From the NCBI GenBank assembly GCA_963729215.1, contig CAVSND010000023.1, positions 248,001 to 312,000 of the forward strand: a DNA stretch of 64,000 nt. Reading direction: 5' to 3'. Below are positions 1 to 8,383 of the stretch, piece by piece. Every line of letters starts with the position of its first letter. Position 1 is the stretch's first letter. Below the pieces are notes generated by a model. It was not told where the DNA came from. It saw nothing but the letters and a program-made list of their open reading frames with translations, and searched no databases. The position numbers and the translations under genes are program-made. Source of the DNA: CAVQJU01 sp963729215 (GTDB lineage: Bacteria; Acidobacteriota; Vicinamibacteria; Vicinamibacterales; CAVVIG01).

Positions 1-2
1 GC

Positions 3-1124
3 AGCTTGCTGCGGCCGGCTCACCTGCTGCAGGCGCGCGCGGCCGCCGAAGGCGATCAGTATCGGCAGGTCACCGGGCCGCTCGACTTTTCGCAGCTCAA
101 GGATCTGGAAGACGCGGCGATTACGGACGCCGTCCGGCTGCAGGAAAGCATCGGCCTCCAGGTCGTCACCGATGGCGAAATGCGCCGCCGCTCGTGGTTC
201 CAGGATTTCCTGCTCGCCTTATCCGGCACCGGCATCTCGTGGGTCGACTCGTCGCAGACCGTCTCGGCGGCGCTCCCGTTCCAGAACGACACGACCGTCG
301 AGAAACTCCCGGGTCACATCGTCCGCGTCGAGGACAAGCTGAAGCGCGTGGCCGGCATCTTCACCGATCACTTCGCATTCCTGAAGAAGACAACCACGCG
401 AACGCCGAAGATCAGCATTCCGTCTCCGAGCATGCTGCATTTCTGGGGCGGGCGCGCCGCGATCAACGAGGCTGTTTATCCCGATCTCGAGGCGTTCTGG
501 GACGACGCGGTGGCGGCGTGGTCGGCGGAGATCGCGGCCCTGTATGAACAGGGATGCCGCTACCTCCAGATCGACGACGTGACGTTTCCCTTGATCTGCG
601 ATCCGCACGGACAGGACGCGCTGAAGGCGCGCGGCGATGATCCGCACAAGATCCTCGAAACGTATGCGAGCGTGCTCAATCGCATCACGGCCGCGGCGCC
701 CAAAGACATGACGCTCGGCATGCACATGTGCCGCGGGAACAATCGCGGCAAGTGGATGGGCAGCGGCGGGTACGAATACGTCAGCGAGGTCGTGTTCCGC
801 AACCTCGATATCCCGAACTACTTCATGGAATACGACAGCGATCGCGCGGGCGATTTCACGCCGCTCCGCCACGTGCCGAAGGGCAAGCACGTCATCCTGG
901 GGCTCATCTCGACCAAGACGCCGAAGCTCGAACCCAAGGACGACCTCAAGCGGCGCATCGACGAGGCCTCGAAATTCCTGCCGCTCGATCAGCTGTGCCT
1001 GAGCCCCCAGTGCGGCTTCGCGAGCAACTTCATGGGCAATCCCGTGACACTCGACGACGAGAAGCGGAAGCTGTCGCTGGTGGTCGAAACGGCCCGCGAG
1101 GTGTGGGGGCTAACAGGCTGCTGA
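3..1124 (+). CDS. MetE-like cobalamin-independent methyltransferase, 5' truncated by window edge
   Basis: This is the C-terminal-domain type of cobalamin-independent methionine synthase (COG0620-like), which transfers a methyl group from methyl-tetrahydropterin to a thiol acceptor. The reading frame is open to the left window edge and begins S-L-L-R-P, the usual start of this family's core, so only a short N-terminus is missing. The TTG at position 6 is unlikely to be the real start. The zinc ligands are visible: His and Cys in HMCRG, Glu in FMEYDSD, and Cys in SPQCGF. The protein is about 373 residues, far shorter than full MetE (about 750), as in stand-alone MetE-II proteins. Its neighbours are a ring-cleavage dioxygenase and an aromatic-acid transporter, so it may move methyl groups released from methoxylated aromatics rather than make methionine; that is inference. 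The last codons lie in a palindromic repeat. Confidence 0.8.
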   Translation, partial: SLLRPAHLLQARAAAEGDQYRQVTGPLDFSQLKDLEDAAITDAVRLQESIGLQVVTDGEMRRRSWFQDFLLALSGTGISWVDSSQTVSAALPFQNDTTVEKLPGHIVRVEDKLKRVAGIFTDHFAFLKKTTTRTPKISIPSPSMLHFWGGRAAINEAVYPDLEAFWDDAVAAWSAEIAALYEQGCRYLQIDDVTFPLICDPHGQDALKARGDDPHKILETYASVLNRITAAAPKDMTLGMHMCRGNNRGKWMGSGGYEYVSEVVFRNLDIPNYFMEYDSDRAGDFTPLRHVPKGKHVILGLISTKTPKLEPKDDLKRRIDEASKFLPLDQLCLSPQCGFASNFMGNPVTLDDEKRKLSLVVETAREVWGLTGC

Positions 1125-1236
1125 AGAACGCAGCCTGAACGTAAAACGCAAAACGTAGAACGTAGAGATTCCGGAGTATTTTTCGTTCTACATTCTGCGT
1201 TCTACATTCGGGCGCTGTTTTTCAGCGCCCTGCTAA
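1110..1236. repeat. 127-bp imperfect palindromic intergenic element with two terminal hairpins
   Basis: The left end contains CAGGCTGC...GCAGCCTG (1114-1137) and the right end GGGCGCTG-TTTTT-CAGCGCCC (1210-1230), both perfect 8-bp stems. The outer 20 bases of each end also match each other inverted at about 15 of 20 positions. Between them, an AACGTA-rich block (1139-1166) is inverted against a TTCTACATT-rich block (1183-1209). The element begins inside the last codons of the methyltransferase and ends in the TGCTAA that forms part of the next gene's -10 box. It could act as a bidirectional transcription terminator. No transposase is present. Confidence 0.7.
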
Positions 1237-1239
1237 GAT
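1234..1239 (+). promoter_or_regulatory. -10 box TAAGAT, leaderless-type, for the dioxygenase gene
   Basis: TAAGAT lies 9 nt before the ATG at 1249, so transcription would begin at or within a few bases of the start codon. There is no Shine-Dalgarno sequence. The same spacing recurs at several other genes in this window. The first bases of the hexamer belong to the palindromic element 1110-1236. Confidence 0.45.
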
Positions 1240-1248
1240 AGCGCCCTG

Positions 1249-2271
1249 ATGCCGCTCGATTCCCTCGGTTACTTCGGCGTCCGGACCCGAAGCCTGGACG
1301 ACTGGTCCGACTTCGGCTCGACGTTTCTCGGCCTCCAGCTCGTCGATCGCAGCCGGAAATCGCTCACGTTCCGCATGGACGATCGCCGCCAGCGTCTCGT
1401 CGTCCACGAGGATGATGTGAACGGCGGCGAGCGGGCGGCGTTCATGGGCTGGGAGGTCGCGGATGCGGCGGCTCTAAACGAGCTGGCGGCGACGCTCGAA
1501 GCCGGAGGCGTCCGCGTCCAGCGCGCCCCGCGGGCAACAGCGGACGAACGCCGTGTCAAGGACTTGATCGCGTTCGAGGATCCGGCCGGCAACAGGCTCG
1601 AAGCTTTTCATGGCGCCGAGACCGCCGACGAGCCGTTCCAGCCGGGGCGGGCCATTTCGGGGTTCCGCACGGGTCCTCTCGGTATGGGCCACGTCGTGCT
1701 CAACGTCGCGAGCGTCGACAGCCTGCTGCCGTTCTACCGCGACACGCTCGGATTTCACCTGAGCGACTTCACGCTGCGGCCGTTCAAGGCGTTTTTCTTC
1801 CACGTGAACCCGCGTCATCACAGCTTCGCAATGGTGGAGACGGGCAAGAACACCATCCATCACTTGATGATGGAGCTCTACATGCTGGACGACGTCGGGC
1901 AGGCGTACGATCTGGCGCTCGGCGAGGAAGGGCGAATCGCGACCACGCTCGGCCGCCATACCAACGACCTGATGACGTCGTTCTACGCCAACACGCCCTC
2001 GGGGTTTTTCGTCGAGTACGGATGGGGAGGACGATCGATCGATCCTGCCAGCTGGACGCCCGTCGAGATGACCAGCGGGCCGAGCCTGTGGGGACACGAT
2101 CGGAACTGGCTGTCGCCGGAAGGGCGCGCGGAGGCGCGCGACCTGCGATTGCGCGCGGCCGCGGACGGCCAGCGGGAACCCGTGCAAGTCGTCGAGGGCA
2201 ACTACACGCTCGCGCCCGGCACCTGTCCATGGTGGGACGCGGCGCGCAAATCCGGCTGGAGTCCCAAATGA
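1249..2271 (+). CDS. Type I extradiol ring-cleavage dioxygenase (VOC superfamily, BphC-like)
   Basis: This 340-residue protein has two VOC (glyoxalase-fold) modules, the architecture of 2,3-dihydroxybiphenyl 1,2-dioxygenase and relatives, which open catechol rings next to the hydroxyls with Fe(II) and O2. The C-terminal module carries the catalytic set: His in MGHVVL, His in TIHHLMME and Glu in FFVEYGWGG as likely metal ligands, plus the second-shell histidines in PRHHSFA and GRHTND. The N-terminal module lacks these residues, as in the family. The exact catechol substrate cannot be told from sequence. The stop codon overlaps the start of the downstream aromatic-acid transporter (ATGA), so uptake and ring cleavage are co-expressed. 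Confidence 0.85.
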   Translation: MPLDSLGYFGVRTRSLDDWSDFGSTFLGLQLVDRSRKSLTFRMDDRRQRLVVHEDDVNGGERAAFMGWEVADAAALNELAATLEAGGVRVQRAPRATADERRVKDLIAFEDPAGNRLEAFHGAETADEPFQPGRAISGFRTGPLGMGHVVLNVASVDSLLPFYRDTLGFHLSDFTLRPFKAFFFHVNPRHHSFAMVETGKNTIHHLMMELYMLDDVGQAYDLALGEEGRIATTLGRHTNDLMTSFYANTPSGFFVEYGWGGRSIDPASWTPVEMTSGPSLWGHDRNWLSPEGRAEARDLRLRAAADGQREPVQVVEGNYTLAPGTCPWWDAARKSGWSPK

Positions 2272-3614
2272 CCACGCCCGCTGCCGCAGACAAGACGCTC
2301 AACATCACCGAAATTGTCGACAACAGCCAGGTTCGCGGATTTCAAATCGGGATCTTCGTGCTGTGCGGACTCTGCCTGATCATGGACGGCTTCGACGTCC
2401 AGGCCTGGGGCTACGTGGCGCCGTCGCTCTTCTCTGAGTGGGGCATCGCCAGCGCCGCCGGCCGCGTGGCGAGCTTCACGCTCATGGGCGTCCTGATCGG
2501 CTCGCTCCTCTTCAGCATGCTGGCCGACAAGATCGGCCGCCGCCCCGTCCTGCTCGGCGCGACGCTTTATTTCTCGGTGCTGACGCTGCTCACGGCGCGC
2601 GTGACCTCGCTCAACGAGCTCCTTGCGATCAGGTTCATCGGAGGCCTCGGCCTCGGCGCGATCATGCCGAATGCCGTGGCGCTCGTCGGCGAGTACAGCC
2701 CGCGCCGCTCGCGCGTGATGGCCATGCTGGTCGTGTCGAACGGCTTCACCATCGGCGCGGCCGTCGCCGGATTCATTGCCGCGTACCTGATTCCCCGGTT
2801 CGGCTGGCGATCGGTCTTCTACTTCGGCGGCACCGTGCCGCTGGTGATCGGCCTGCTGATGTTCGTCGGCCTGCCGGAATCGCTGCAGTTCCTCACGCTT
2901 CGGAAGAAGAGCCTCGACAAGGTCGGCCGATGGCTCAAACGCGTCGAGCCGTCGGTGAACATCACGCCGGGCACGCAGTTCGTCGTGAACGAGGAGAAGA
3001 AGACGGGCGTGCCGATCATCACGCTCTTTCATGAAGGCCGCGCGGCCGGCACGCTGCTGCTCTGGACCATGCAGTTCATGAACCTGATCAACCTCTACTT
3101 CCTGTCCACGTGGCTGCCGACGATCGCCCGGGGCATGGGAATGACGACCACGGCGGCGTTGATGGTGGGGACGACGTTCCAGACCGGGGGCGCGGTGGGA
3201 TCGGTCGCGATCGGCGGGCCGATTCAGAAGTATGGGTTCTTCGGCGTCCTCATCGCGTGCTTCCTTGGCGCGTCGGTCAGCATCGGCCTCATCGGGCAGC
3301 CCAACCTCACGGCCCTCCTGCTGTTCATCGTCGTCTTTATCGCGGGCTTCGGCATTCTCGGGGGCCAGGCCGGAAACAACGCGCTCGCGGCCACCTACTA
3401 TCCGACGGACCTGCGCTCGACCGGCGTCGGCGCCGCGCTGGGCATCGGCCGTATCGGATCGATTCTCGGGCCCTCGGTCGCCGAGTTCATGCGTCCCCGA
3501 TACTCGACGCACGAGCTCTTCCTCGCCTTTGCGGTGCCCGCATTGTTGTCGGCCATCGCCGTGGCCACGCTGCGCGTGGTGATGAGGCCGGCCGCCGTGA
3601 CCATTCGCCGCTAG
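2268..3614 (+). CDS. MFS transporter, aromatic acid:H+ symporter (AAHS) type
   Basis: This 448-residue, 12-helix major facilitator carries the AAHS-type N-terminus: an acidic helix 1 (LIMDGFDVQAWG) followed by ADKIGRRPVLL, the loop 2-3 signature. PcaK, BenK and MhpT belong to this family and import benzoate-type acids with protons. The start is the ATG at 2268, whose ATGA overlaps the dioxygenase stop; a longer upstream reading frame is only the dioxygenase read in another frame. The overlap makes a transporter-dioxygenase operon almost certain. Substrate is likely an aromatic acid, the specific one unknown. Confidence 0.85.
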   Translation: MTTPAAADKTLNITEIVDNSQVRGFQIGIFVLCGLCLIMDGFDVQAWGYVAPSLFSEWGIASAAGRVASFTLMGVLIGSLLFSMLADKIGRRPVLLGATLYFSVLTLLTARVTSLNELLAIRFIGGLGLGAIMPNAVALVGEYSPRRSRVMAMLVVSNGFTIGAAVAGFIAAYLIPRFGWRSVFYFGGTVPLVIGLLMFVGLPESLQFLTLRKKSLDKVGRWLKRVEPSVNITPGTQFVVNEEKKTGVPIITLFHEGRAAGTLLLWTMQFMNLINLYFLSTWLPTIARGMGMTTTAALMVGTTFQTGGAVGSVAIGGPIQKYGFFGVLIACFLGASVSIGLIGQPNLTALLLFIVVFIAGFGILGGQAGNNALAATYYPTDLRSTGVGAALGIGRIGSILGPSVAEFMRPRYSTHELFLAFAVPALLSAIAVATLRVVMRPAAVTIRR

Positions 3615-3617
3615 TCC

Positions 3618-4319
3618 GTGGGCGTTTCCCTCCCTGCGCTGCTGCTCCTGTTCGTCGGCAGCGGAGCGGCGGCCCTCATTTACGAGACCGTCTGGCTCCA
3701 GCTGCTCCAGCTCGTGATCGGTTCGTCCGCCGTCTCGGTCGGCGTGCTGCTCGGCACGTTCATGGGAGGCATGTGCCTGGGGAGCCTCTGGCTGCCGCGC
3801 GCGGTGTCGAGCCGGCATCATCCGCTGCGTGTGTACGCGCTGCTCGAGCTCGGCGTGGGGGCGTTCGGCCTGGCGCTCCTCGCCGCGATGCCGCTCGTCG
3901 GCCGCGTGTACTTCGCCGCCGGCGGCAGCGGCCTTGGGGGCTTCCTGGTGCGCGGCCTTGTCTCGGCGGTGTGCCTGCTGCCGCCGACCATTCTGATGGG
4001 CGCGACGCTGCCAGCGGTGTCGCGCTGGGTCGAGACCACGCCGGAGGGCGTGTCGTGGCTGGGATGGTTCTACGCCGGGAACATCGCCGGCGCCGTCTGC
4101 GGGTGCCTCGCGGCGGGCTTCTACCTTCTTCGCTTCTACGACATGGCGACGGCGACGTTCGTGGCGTTCGGGTTCAACGTTGTCGTGGCGGGACTCGCGT
4201 GGAGGCTGGCGACTCATGCCGTCCGGCTGAAGCCGGACGCTACGCCAGATCACGGGTCGGCTCAACGCGTCCATCGGCGGTGCGTCCGTCGCCGACGCAT
4301 CCGTAGCGTTCGGCTTTAG
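3618..4319 (+). CDS. N-terminal half of a membrane-fused spermidine-synthase-like protein, interrupted by a REPIN
   Basis: The GTG at 3618 opens about 200 residues of membrane helices typical of the N-terminal part of fused MFS/polyamine-aminopropyltransferase proteins (for example the segment AGNIAGAVCGCLAAG). From about codon 202 the reading runs into a palindromic insertion and becomes VRLKPDAT, then stops after unrelated Arg-rich residues. The rest of the gene continues in another frame from 4339. It follows the transporter stop by 3 bp and may be cotranscribed. Either this is a pseudogene or the two halves are made separately; a split membrane domain makes loss of function likelier. Confidence 0.7.
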   Translation: MGVSLPALLLLFVGSGAAALIYETVWLQLLQLVIGSSAVSVGVLLGTFMGGMCLGSLWLPRAVSSRHHPLRVYALLELGVGAFGLALLAAMPLVGRVYFAAGGSGLGGFLVRGLVSAVCLLPPTILMGATLPAVSRWVETTPEGVSWLGWFYAGNIAGAVCGCLAAGFYLLRFYDMATATFVAFGFNVVVAGLAWRLATHAVRLKPDATPDHGSAQRVHRRCVRRRRIRSVRL

Positions 4320-4325
4320 CCGGAC
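4221..4325. repeat. REPIN-like element: two inverted 24-bp GTCCGGCTGAAGCCGGAC-type palindromes
   Basis: The left arm is at 4221-4244 and the right arm at 4302-4325. The right arm is the reverse complement of the left with two substitutions. Each arm itself contains a GTCCGGCTxxAGCCGGAC hairpin, followed by GCTACG. The 105-bp unit sits inside the membrane domain of the spermidine-synthase-like gene and shifts its frame. The same arm sequence flanks 26051-26144. The unit has the form of REP doublets (REPINs), which are mobilised in trans by RAYT/TnpA-REP transposases; none is present in the window. Confidence 0.85.
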
Positions 4326-4338
4326 GGACGCGTGGTCC

Positions 4339-6150
4339 GTGTATCTTGCCATCGCATTGTCGGGTTTCGCCGCGCTCGCCGGCGAAGTGATCTGGACGCG
4401 GCTCATCGGCTTGCTCTTCGGCGCGACGGTTTATACGTTCTCCATCATCCTGGCTGCGTTTCTGATCGGCCTCGGCGCGGGCAGCGCGGGCGGCTCGGTC
4501 CTGGCGCGGCGGGTGGCACGCCCCCGCGTGGCGCTCGCCTGTTGCCAGCTGCTGGCGGCCGCCGCCATCAGCTGGACCGCGCACAAGCTGACGGTGTCGT
4601 TTCCGTACTGGCCCATCACCCCGACGCTGTCGCCAGGCGTCGGCGTGGACTTCGAGATGGATTTTGTCCGGACGCTGTGGGCCGTTCTGCCTCCCGCATT
4701 CTTCTGGGGCGCGAGCTTCCCGCTCGCGCTGGCGTCGGTCGCGGAAACAGAACGGGATTCCGCGCGGCTCGTGGGATCGGTGTACGCGGCGAACACCATT
4801 GGTGCGGTTGCCGGCGCGCTGGGCGCAAGCCTCGTGCTCATTGCCTGGATCGGATCGCAGCATTCACAACAAGTCATGATGCTGGCATCGATGCTCGCGG
4901 CTGTCGCGGCGCTCGGACCGGCTCTCTCCGTGCGCCGCTCCGGAATCACCGGCCTGATATCGCTGCTGATCCTCCTGGCGCTCGATGGGTGGCTGCTCGG
5001 CGCCATCCGGCCCATGCCGGGTCTCGTGATTGCGTACGGCCGCTTCACCGCGGCCGTGCAGGGGCAGGCTGGGGACATTGTCTTTTCCGGCGAGGGCCTC
5101 CACTCGTCGGTCGCCGTGTCGCGGCTGCCGAACGGCCGCCTCGGCTACCACAACGCCGGCAAGATCCAGGCGTCGAGCGAGCCGCAGGATATGCGTCTGC
5201 AGCGGATGCTCGGCCATCTGACGACGCTGGTGCCGTCGCGCGCACGATCGGTGCTGGTGATTGGCTGCGGCGCCGGCGTCACGGCCGGCGCCGTCAGCAT
5301 CGATCCGCTCGTCGAGCGCGTGACGATCGCGGAAATCGAGCCGCTCGTTCCGCGCGTCGTCTCGAAATATTTCGGCGCGGAAAACCACCACGTGATCGAC
5401 AACCCGAAGGTGCGCGTGCGGATAGACGACGCGCGGCATTTTCTGTTGACGTCGAAGGAGAAATACGACGCCATCACCTCGGATCCGCTCGATCCGTGGG
5501 TCAAGGGTGCGGCCACGCTGTACACGAAGGAGTTCTTCGAAGCGGCCAGGGCCCACCTCAATCCCGGCGGCGTGGTAACCCTCTTCGTCCAGTTGTACGA
5601 GAGCACTCCGGAAGCCGTAAAAAGTGAGATGGCGACGTTCTTCACGGTCTTTCCAGAGGGAATCATCGCCGGCAACACATTCCGCGGAGTGGGCTACGAC
5701 ACCGTGCTGCTGGGCCAGGCCGGCCCGGCGCGCATCGATGTCGACGCGCTCGATGCGCGTTTGAGCGGTCCGGCGTATGCGTCCGTCGCGCAATCACTGC
5801 GCGACGTCGGTGTCCGGTCGGCAGTCGATCTGCTGGCGAGCTACGCGGGCCGGGCGGTGGACTTGCAGCCGTGGCTGCGCGATGCCGCGATCAATCACGA
5901 CGGCGATCTGCGGCTGCAGTATCTCGCCGGTCTTGGCCTGAACGCGAACGAAGGCGATCGGGTGTACGCGGAGATCCTCAAGTACCGCCGCTATCCGGAC
6001 GATCTGTTCGTGGGATCAGAAAGCACCCTCGCCACAGCTGCGAAGCCGAATCTCGCGTCAATGGAACCGCCGATCACGAAGTCACGAAGAAACACGAAGA
6101 GCACGAAGACCTTTTCTAAAAGGCCTTCGTGGATCTTCGTGTCTTCGTGA
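4339..6150 (+). CDS. C-terminal half of spermidine-synthase-like fusion protein (membrane helices plus aminopropyltransferase-fold domain)
   Basis: The frame is open from 4231; the GTG at 4339 is the first plausible start. About 250 residues of membrane segments (LAGEVIWTRLIG, LIGLGAGSAGG) are followed by a Rossmann methyltransferase-like domain of the spermidine synthase family: VIGCGAGV (nucleotide loop), IAEIEPLV (acidic ligand), DDARHFL, SDPLDPW. In polyamine synthases these residues bind decarboxy-SAM and the amine, but many fused paralogs have unknown substrates. The last 27 or so residues are translated from a different intergenic palindrome (6073-6152), so the native C-terminus has also been replaced. 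Read with 3618-4319 as one damaged gene. Confidence 0.7.
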   Translation: MYLAIALSGFAALAGEVIWTRLIGLLFGATVYTFSIILAAFLIGLGAGSAGGSVLARRVARPRVALACCQLLAAAAISWTAHKLTVSFPYWPITPTLSPGVGVDFEMDFVRTLWAVLPPAFFWGASFPLALASVAETERDSARLVGSVYAANTIGAVAGALGASLVLIAWIGSQHSQQVMMLASMLAAVAALGPALSVRRSGITGLISLLILLALDGWLLGAIRPMPGLVIAYGRFTAAVQGQAGDIVFSGEGLHSSVAVSRLPNGRLGYHNAGKIQASSEPQDMRLQRMLGHLTTLVPSRARSVLVIGCGAGVTAGAVSIDPLVERVTIAEIEPLVPRVVSKYFGAENHHVIDNPKVRVRIDDARHFLLTSKEKYDAITSDPLDPWVKGAATLYTKEFFEAARAHLNPGGVVTLFVQLYESTPEAVKSEMATFFTVFPEGIIAGNTFRGVGYDTVLLGQAGPARIDVDALDARLSGPAYASVAQSLRDVGVRSAVDLLASYAGRAVDLQPWLRDAAINHDGDLRLQYLAGLGLNANEGDRVYAEILKYRRYPDDLFVGSESTLATAAKPNLASMEPPITKSRRNTKSTKTFSKRPSWIFVSS

Positions 6151-6152
6151 TA
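6073..6152. repeat. Palindrome of CACGAAG-type tandem units, arms inverted around CTTTTCTAAAAGG
   Basis: The left half is built of ATCACGAAG, TCACGAAG, ACACGAAG and GCACGAAG units. The right half holds CTTCGTG units in inverse order, meeting at an A/T core around 6112-6122. It lies between two convergent genes and has captured the end of the upstream gene. It could fold into a long hairpin and terminate transcription from both sides. Confidence 0.75.
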
Positions 6153-6190
6153 CGCCGTTGTCGAAACGCTCGCCAGCCCCGTGCTCAGGA

Positions 6191-8383
6191 TCAGACGAGA
6201 TCGAATCGATCGAGATTCATGACCTTGTCCCACGCGGCCACGAAATCGCGCGCGAATTTTTCGCCGGCATCGTTGCACGCGTAGACTTCCGCGAGCGCCC
6301 GCAGCTCCGAGTTCGAGCCGAAGACGAGGTCGACGCGGCTGGCGGTCCACGTGGGACCGCCCTTCGTCCGGCTGTGGCCCTCGAACGCATCCGCGGTGTC
6401 TGACGTCGGCTTCCACTGCGTGCTCATGTCAATGAGGTTCACGAAGTAGTCGTTGGTCAGCGTTCCCGGCCGCTTCGTGAAGACGCCGTGATTGGTCTGC
6501 CCGGCGGTCACATTCAGCGCACGTAGCCCGCCCATGAGCACGGTCATCTCCGGCGCGCTCAACGTCAGCCGGAAGGCGCGCTCGACGAGCAGATGCTCGG
6601 CCGGCACCGGGTGTCCGGCGCCGATGTAGTTGCGGAAACCGTCGGCGTCCGGTTCGAGCACGGCGAAGGATTCCACGTCGGTCTGTTCCTGCGAGGCATC
6701 CGTGCGTCCGGGCGTGAAGGGCACCTGCACGCTGACCCCACCGTCCTTCGCCGCCTTCTCCACAGCAGCGCATCCGCCCAGGACGATCAAATCGGCGAGC
6801 GAGACCTTCTTCTTGCCGCCGGCCTGCGCGTCGTTGAACGCTTTCTGGATCCCCTCGAGGGTCTTCAGCGCCTTCGCCAGCTCGGGCGGATTGTTGACGG
6901 CCCAGTCCTTCTGCGGCGCGAGGCGGATGCGGGCTCCGTTGGCGCCGCCGCGCTTGTCGGTGCCGCGGAACGTGGACGCCGATGCCCAGGCCGTCGAGAC
7001 CAGCTGCGCGATCGACAGACCCGAGGCGAGGAGCTTGCCCTTGAGAGCCGCGATGTCCTTCGCGTCGATCAGTTCGTAATCGATCCGGGGCACCGGGTCC
7101 TGCCAGATCTGCGGCTCCTTCGGCACCAGCGGTCCGAGGTAGCGCGCGATCGGCCCCATGTCACGGTGTGTCAGCTTGAACCATGCCTTCGCGAACGCGT
7201 CGGCGAACTCCTGCGGCTTTTCGTAGAAGCGCCGCGAGATCTTCTCGTATGCCGGGTCGAACCGAAGCGCGAGGTCGGTGGTCAGCATCCCGGGCGCGAT
7301 CTTCTTCGACTTGTCGTGCGCGTTCGGAACCGTGCCCTGGCCTGCGCCGTTCTTCGGCTTCCACTGCTTCGCGCCGGCCGGACTCTCGGTCAGCTCCCAC
7401 TCGTACTCGAACAGGTGCTTGAAGAAATCGTTGCCCCACCGGGTCGGTGTCGTCGTCCACGTGACCTCGAGACCGCTCGTGATCGCGTGCGCGCCGCTGC
7501 CGGTTTCGTAGCTGCTCTTCCAGCCGAAGCCCTGCTCCTCGAGGTTGCCGCCCTCCGGCTCACGACCGACGTGCTTGTCTGCCGGGGCCGCACCGTGCGT
7601 CTTGCCGAACGTATGCCCGCCGGCAATGAGCGCCACCGTCTCCTCGTCGTTCATCGCCATGCGCCGGAACGTCTCGCGAATATCCCTGGCGGCGGCGATG
7701 GGATCCGGCTTGCCGTTCGGTCCTTCCGGGTTCACGTAGATCAGGCCCATCTGCACCGCGCCGAGCGGGTTCGCCAGCTGGCGGTCGCCGCTGTAACGCT
7801 CGTCGCCGAGCCAGGTGGCCTCGGATCCCCAGTTGACCTCCTCCGGTTCCCAGACATCCTTGCGTCCGCCGGCGAAGCCGAAGGTCTTGAACCCCATCGA
7901 CTCGAGCGCGACGTTGCCGGTGAGGATCATCAGGTCCGCCCACGACAGCTTCCGGCCGTACTTCTGCTTGACGGGCCAGAGCAGACGGCGCGCCTTGTCG
8001 AGGTTTGCGTTGTCGGGCCAGCTGCCGAGAGGCGCAAACCGCAACATGCCCGATCCCGCACCGCCACGGCCGTCGTGAATGCGGTACGTCCCGGCGCTGT
8101 GCCAGGCCATCCGGATGAACAGCGGACCATAGTGGCCGAAGTCCGCCGGCCACCACTCCTGTGATGTCGTCATCACCTGGGCGATGTCTTTTTTCACGGC
8201 GTCGAGATCGAGCGTCTTGAACTCTTCGGCGTAATTGAAGTCCGTGCCCATCGGATCGCCCGCGGGCGGACGCTGATGGAGGACCTTCAGGTTCAACTGA
8301 TTCGGCCACCAGTCCTGGTTCGACCTGCCGCTGTGCGCTTTCGCTGAGAACGGGCACTTCGCTTCTGCTTTGTTGTCGTCCAT
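6191..8383 (-). CDS. katG: Catalase-peroxidase KatG
   Basis: This 730-residue bifunctional heme enzyme removes hydrogen peroxide as catalase and as peroxidase. The distal site is in FIRMAWHSAGTYR (Arg, Trp, His) and the proximal heme ligand is the His of AGGHTFGKTHGA. The Met-Tyr-Trp crosslink that gives catalase activity is complete: the Trp of RMAWH, Tyr of GLIYVNPEGPNG and Met of RRMAMND. The C-terminal duplicated domain ends MNLDRFD. The start is ATG 8383 (MDDNKAEAKCPF), the normal KatG beginning; an upstream in-frame ATG at 8461 adds Arg-rich, non-homologous residues. A CATAGT hexamer and GAGG lie upstream. It is monocistronic and the gene is intact. Confidence 0.97.
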   Translation of the reverse strand: MDDNKAEAKCPFSAKAHSGRSNQDWWPNQLNLKVLHQRPPAGDPMGTDFNYAEEFKTLDLDAVKKDIAQVMTTSQEWWPADFGHYGPLFIRMAWHSAGTYRIHDGRGGAGSGMLRFAPLGSWPDNANLDKARRLLWPVKQKYGRKLSWADLMILTGNVALESMGFKTFGFAGGRKDVWEPEEVNWGSEATWLGDERYSGDRQLANPLGAVQMGLIYVNPEGPNGKPDPIAAARDIRETFRRMAMNDEETVALIAGGHTFGKTHGAAPADKHVGREPEGGNLEEQGFGWKSSYETGSGAHAITSGLEVTWTTTPTRWGNDFFKHLFEYEWELTESPAGAKQWKPKNGAGQGTVPNAHDKSKKIAPGMLTTDLALRFDPAYEKISRRFYEKPQEFADAFAKAWFKLTHRDMGPIARYLGPLVPKEPQIWQDPVPRIDYELIDAKDIAALKGKLLASGLSIAQLVSTAWASASTFRGTDKRGGANGARIRLAPQKDWAVNNPPELAKALKTLEGIQKAFNDAQAGGKKKVSLADLIVLGGCAAVEKAAKDGGVSVQVPFTPGRTDASQEQTDVESFAVLEPDADGFRNYIGAGHPVPAEHLLVERAFRLTLSAPEMTVLMGGLRALNVTAGQTNHGVFTKRPGTLTNDYFVNLIDMSTQWKPTSDTADAFEGHSRTKGGPTWTASRVDLVFGSNSELRALAEVYACNDAGEKFARDFVAAWDKVMNLDRFDLV

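Noticed and set aside
1210..1230. Rho-independent terminator
   Set aside because: The T run is in the loop rather than after the stem, so the intrinsic terminator layout is not met, although the hairpin may still act with Rho.
4221..4325. Insertion sequence or MITE of a classical transposon
   Set aside because: No transposase and no terminal inverted repeats apart from the REP hairpins; ends and target duplication could not be defined.
2202..4406. Minus-strand reading frame of 734 codons opposite the MFS and spermidine-synthase-like genes
   Set aside because: Arg/Ala/His-rich composition without domain signals; it is the antisense of well-supported membrane proteins in GC-rich DNA.
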